64,000 bases of DNA, taken from the NCBI GenBank assembly GCA_021399435.1, contig JAJTUP010000001.1, forward strand, positions 3,100,001 through 3,164,000, written 5' to 3'. The stretch is from Diaporthe sp. PMI_573. Its lineage: Eukaryota; Ascomycota; Sordariomycetes; Diaporthales; Diaporthaceae. The notes beneath the pieces are model-generated. The model had not been told where the DNA came from and did no database searches. It saw only the letters and a list, made by a program, of their open reading frames with translations. Both the position numbers and the translations under genes were made by a program. Numbering within the stretch: the first letter of the stretch is position 1; each line of letters opens with the position of its first letter. Below are positions 60,053 to 64,000 of this stretch, piece by piece.

Positions 60053-62427
60053 TCACATCACCAGGCAGTTGTCTTCTTTGGTGCCGCTCCTTGACTTCCT
60101 GAGGTTGTGGGCTTTTGCGGGTCCGACCTCCATCGGCATACCACCACTTGCTGCTGCCCGGATGGCACTGAGTCTTTGCCTAGCTCGATCGTCGCCAGCG
60201 TCTGCGGCCTTGACATACCACACATTAGCTTCAAGAATGTCTCTCCTGCAGCCGATACCCATCTCCGTAAAGTAGCCGACCGCGTATTGAGCCTTCACGT
60301 AGCCTATGAATTATAGTCAGCGCCTTGATTGTCATCGGGGGGGGGGGGGGCGGGATCGACGCCAGCCTGGGGGACCTGCGTGGGGACAAGTCAGAACTTA
60401 CCCAGCTCAGCAGATCTGCGTGCCCATTCGCATGCCTCTTCCTCGTCCTTTTCTAGAACAGGCTCCGCTCCGACCATGTACCACGCGCAGAGACCCATCA
60501 TGGCTGCCGCGTGGCCCCGCTCGGCAGCGCCGGTGTAAAAGTGCACGCTCAACGCTGGGTCCCGCGGACACTGTAGTTTGCCGTGTTCATAGGCATCGCC
60601 CATGCGGTAGTTGGCTTCCGGATGACCAAGATCGGCGGCTTGCGTCAATAGCTCGGCAGCATATCCTTCGTCCTTGAAGATATCCTCGCCATAACCCGTC
60701 TCGTAAAGGCACCCCAGGTGGTAAGGTGCTGCATTGTACATTGCGTCCGCCGACTCGGTCGCTAGCTTCAGCCATTTCAAACCCTCACGGTAGCGTCTTT
60801 CACCAAGGTCACCAGACAAACAGGCTTTTCCGAGTCTCGTCATGGCTCCTGGATGTCGTTTGGAGGCGGCTGTGCGTAGGAACTGGACAGCCTTGGCCGG
60901 GTCTTTTCGACACCCCCACCCGAACTCGTAACACAACCCGGTCCTATATGCAGACTCTGCATGACCATGCTTAGCCGCCAAGACAAACAGAGGAAAGGCT
61001 GAATTGTAGTCTTCCTTCCCCTTGCTGAATAGTCCTGACGCATAGCCATCCGCAAGGTAGTATTGAGCAAAAGGATAACCGGCATTGGCAAGCTTTTGCA
61101 GGATGGCTCGAGCTTCTCTCACTAGTTCATGCGGGCCAGATCCTGTCTCGTCAACGAATGAGCCATCGCGACTGTGCCCTGACTTGGACGACGCTTTGGG
61201 CTGCGGTTTCGTAACGTCTAATCCCTGATCCTGTGCTGTTGATATCAGGTAGACCGCAAATGAGTACTGTAGCGAGAAGTCGTTCGTCTTCTTTACGTTC
61301 TGCCGGTACATGTCAAGCGTCTTCTGCGAGCTCAGCAGAGAGGCATTAGATCCTACTACATTTCGCAGCTGAGAGTTGTCAATGGTGAGCGGCGCCGGAG
61401 CGGGCTGGGGGTAGGGCACATTGAGAAGTTCGGCGTATGTGGATTGGCGGTTGTCTGGTGATTTCCTTGCCGAGTGTGACGACGGGGCGCGCGGGCTTGT
61501 ATTCCCATAATAAGCGGAAGATCGACCACGATCGGAATGGGCAGAATATGTTGACTGCGGCCGAGGCATTGAACTCCTCCTCATATTAGAGACGGGTGTC
61601 AAATGACGGTTGACAGCCGTGCCGTTCTCCAACAGATCCGGCGTCGACACGGCCCGCGGGTTCTGTTCGTTCGCGGAGCTTGCTGTCCTCGGCACGAAGG
61701 GTTGGTGGTGATATTGTAGCTGTGGGACAAATTGAACCTGTTCAGGTTCCTCAGGGATAGAGCCGACAGTAGAAGCATCTTCTGATTTCCTGTCTTGTCC
61801 GTTGTCCAGCGAGTTGGAGACTGAGCTTGCGCTTGTGACCACTGACGCCCCTGTCGATGTCTGCGGGTTCGACAGACTGGGTGTGGACCCAGAGGTGTCT
61901 GTCTCGCGACTGTGCCTATTACCCTCCCCCTTTGTGGGCGTCTGGATGGTGCTGTTAGCCGCTTCTGTTGAGGCCCCGCTGCCCCCGAGGTTCGAGTCCA
62001 GTTGGAAATCAAAGTCTGACTCGTGTGCGGTACTCGCAGGCGTGGACAGATTCTGGCGCCCTTGTGACGAAGGATACAAGTCTAACGAGGCTTCTCTTGC
62101 ACGTCGTACGGTCCCCTCGGGCTGCGAGAACTCTATTGGTGGTCTATGTGACGTTGGTGCAGGCGACTCTTGGTGGTGATTTGGCTCGCCTGTCTCTATG
62201 GTTGCGGTGGAAGGTTGCGCCCAGTTGTCCTCTTGGAAGTTCATCTTGACTGGCGATACTGGCGACAGCCCCAGTCGCGAGCCTTCGGACATGGGAATAG
62301 GAGGTAACGCTTTCGCCTGTTCCCTTAGGCTGCGCTGTGGCGATGCTTGGGTGGTAGCAACTGGCTTCCTATGGATGGGGCTCGAAGGGCCAGAGCCTGC
62401 CCTTGGCGAGGTGTCGACCGCAGCCAT
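60053..62427 (-). CDS. Chitin synthase III activator Skt5/Chs4 (Sel1 repeats)
   Basis: Exons 62427-60402 and 60303-60053; 758 residues from ATG 62427 (GCAATGGC context, MAAVDTSPRAG). The intron 60401-60304 (GTAAGT...CATAG, with CTGAC) contains 14 G in a row on the plus strand. The N-terminal ~390 residues are Ser/Pro-rich. From about residue 400 to 715 there are about seven Sel1-like repeats (GYPFAQYYLADGYASGLF, GHAESAYRTGLCYEFGWGC, GHPEANYRMGDAYEHG, GYVKAQYAVGYFTEMGIGC). The C-terminus is CLVM, a CaaX box indicating prenylation. This is the Skt5/Chs4 layout: it recruits and activates class IV chitin synthase (Chs3) at septa and tips. The frame continues upstream past 62427 (DNYSSGNSSEVDALGL) to an acceptor near 62482, so a longer N-terminus from an upstream exon is possible. 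Confidence 0.92.
60337..60350. repeat. Run of 14 G within Skt5 intron
   Basis: Homopolymer in the only intron of the Skt5 gene, about 35 bases from the acceptor. On the transcribed strand it is a C tract. Confidence 0.9.
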
Positions 62428-64000
62428 TGCAAAGGGCCTGAAATTCCTTAACCCAAGTGCGTCCACTTCGGACGAGTTTCCTGAGCTGTAATTATCCCAG
62501 CTGGCGTCGCAGCAGGTGAGACGGGCCAGCGAAGGGGTAGGTTTGGCACAATGCTATTGCGACAACTGCTGGAGACTCTGTCCTGACTGCATTGAAGTGT
62601 CTAAAGATCCTTTCTGTGTGGTGAAGTGGATTGTAGAGCTGCCCGCCGAGTGGAAGGGGCCTTGTCTATACAGGGGTTGAGGTTGCGGGGTGGTAAGGAG
62701 GTTGTCAGAGGAGAGTGCGGCAGGCAGGCGTCGAACAGGCGATTCAGGTATCGTGAGGGAGGAAGGTTGCGCTCCTCGAGAAGGGGTCCCTGAGAGATTC
62801 CTTGGAGAGAATGGCGCGGAAAGATGCACCTATATGCAATGACAAAGAAAACTCGACTCTGGCGGGACGATGGCACGGCTGGATTGAGTCGTAATGCTGC
62901 TGGGCGGACTGGTGGGAGTCGGGAGAGGACGAGGCAAGGCAAGGCAGCGAGCGAGACGAGGAGACAACAGAAGAGACGTCCGGTTCGTCTCGTCTGGTCA
63001 AGTCACGTCACACAACCGTTGAGTGCGATTCAAGCTGAGGGCGGGAACTGAAGGAGCCAGGCCACTTGGGAAACTCAGCGCAGGCCGGCGACACTGGATG
63101 TGATGGAAGGGCGCTGGGTGCCAGAAAAGGCCAGAAGGAGCAGAATGCGCAGTGTGGTACTCTTCTTCTCGCTGCACGTCGAAGAGGTGACGCCGTTGGT
63201 GCTATGGATTGCGACCCCGAAGAAAGCGGGTGCCCGGGTGGGTGGTACTTGGTCTCCGTACACAGGTCCCAGGGACCCTACCTGCCTAAGGTACGGGGGC
63301 GCGCCCTAGCCGTTTTGGCCGTAGATCGTTGCTCTAGCGGGTTCCTCATTACTGGGCCCAGCACCGTGCGCCAGCCGCCCCCAATGCACGGTGGCCCCAT
63401 CAAGAGCAGCCCGCAGCTTGGGGCGCCAAAATTAGGCACGGGGTGCTGTGCCTGCTGTGCCTGCTGTGCCTGCTGAGTGTAGCCCCAGACCCCCGGCTTC
63501 TGGGCCCCTTGGCCCATTCATTGTTCATCCTCACAGTTACCAGTTGGCGCCCAGGCGCCCCAGGAGGGCGGACAGAAAGGGTCTCCGCAGCCGTGCCCGC
63601 ACAACCAACAGTCCGATCATGCGATGGATGGAGACGCAAATAGAGACATGCGGCTCAGAAAAGTCCTGCAGCTCCTTCAGGCTCGGACAAGTTCCTTCCA
63701 AACCAACACTCCGACCTCGCCGGCCGTATCGGCCGCATCTACCGCTTCGAGTTTGCGCAGACGGTGTCGCGGAGTCATGTGGTTGGAGGGTGTCACCCAC
63801 GATGCCACGGTGCTGCAGTGTAACTACAGTACCAGGCTGGGCGGGTCATGACAAAAACACGAAGACCACGTACAGAGATGTCCCGGCGTCACTGGAGGGA
63901 AAGCTTGGTACCGATCCACAGGAGCATACGAGGAGGCAGCAACAAAAGTCTACACATGGGTTGGTTGGCTGCCAGGCTGGCGTGGCTGGGTAGTAGCACT
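62428..64000. other. Upstream region of Skt5 gene to window end
   Basis: The part to about 62830 may hold an additional Skt5 5' exon: a minus-strand frame at 62554-62829 is Ser/Pro-rich and ends SMQSGQSLQQLSQ, but contains no ATG until that end. Beyond it is promoter sequence and a 9-base repeat at 63444-63475. No gene is recognised up to the edge. Confidence 0.5.
63444..63475. repeat. 9-base tandem repeat TGCTGTGCC
   Basis: About three and a half copies of TGCTGTGCC in noncoding DNA. Confidence 0.85.

Overview
This window is nuclear DNA of a filamentous ascomycete, most likely a Sordariomycete. The evidence is many short spliceosomal introns (about 50-170 bases) with GTRNGT-type donors, CTRAC-like branch points and YAG acceptors, moderately GC-rich sequence, and protein families typical of Pezizomycotina (GRF zinc-finger protein, Skt5/Chs4 chitin synthase activator, CFEM-like and DUF7727 membrane proteins). 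No tRNA, rRNA, CRISPR array, recognisable transposon or secondary-metabolite cluster was seen. Exon structures were worked out by hand from splice signals and reading phase; every multi-exon model closes in phase.

Left part (1-22 kb): an uncharacterised partial gene at the left edge, a GRF zinc-finger protein, an ELMO/CED-12 (Lmo1-type) protein, an SDR with an altered catalytic motif, cytidine deaminase, a 4.7-kb stretch without a clear gene, a Pro/Ser-rich protein with a conserved C-terminal tail, a secreted Thr/Ser-rich protein with a cysteine module, and a divergent pair: the PP2A activator Rrd2 and the exosome subunit Rrp46.

Middle (22-44.5 kb): NAD kinase after a long leader, a four-exon homeodomain (Yox1-like) gene, a Polo-like kinase, an OPA3-like mitochondrial protein, an unrecognised four-exon gene, a 5.3-kb gene-poor stretch and a DUF7727 four-helix membrane protein.

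Right part (44.5-64 kb): an SBDS-N (Rtc3-like) protein, a CFEM-like membrane protein whose N-terminal third looks doubly frame-shifted, a DH-PH Rho exchange factor, the proteasome chaperone Nas2/PSMD9, Ran GTPase, and the Sel1-repeat, probably prenylated chitin synthase activator Skt5/Chs4.

Most genes are housekeeping or cell-cycle/polarity genes with no operon-like logic. Several (ELMO, RhoGEF, Polo kinase, Skt5, Yox1) concern morphogenesis or division, but nothing in the sequence shows them to be co-regulated. I found no convincing new multi-gene system. The best leads are the compensated frameshift in the CFEM-like gene, the SDR without its catalytic lysine, two 54-base in-frame introns, an alternative open 3' exon after the DUF7727 gene, and an uncharacterised four-exon gene.
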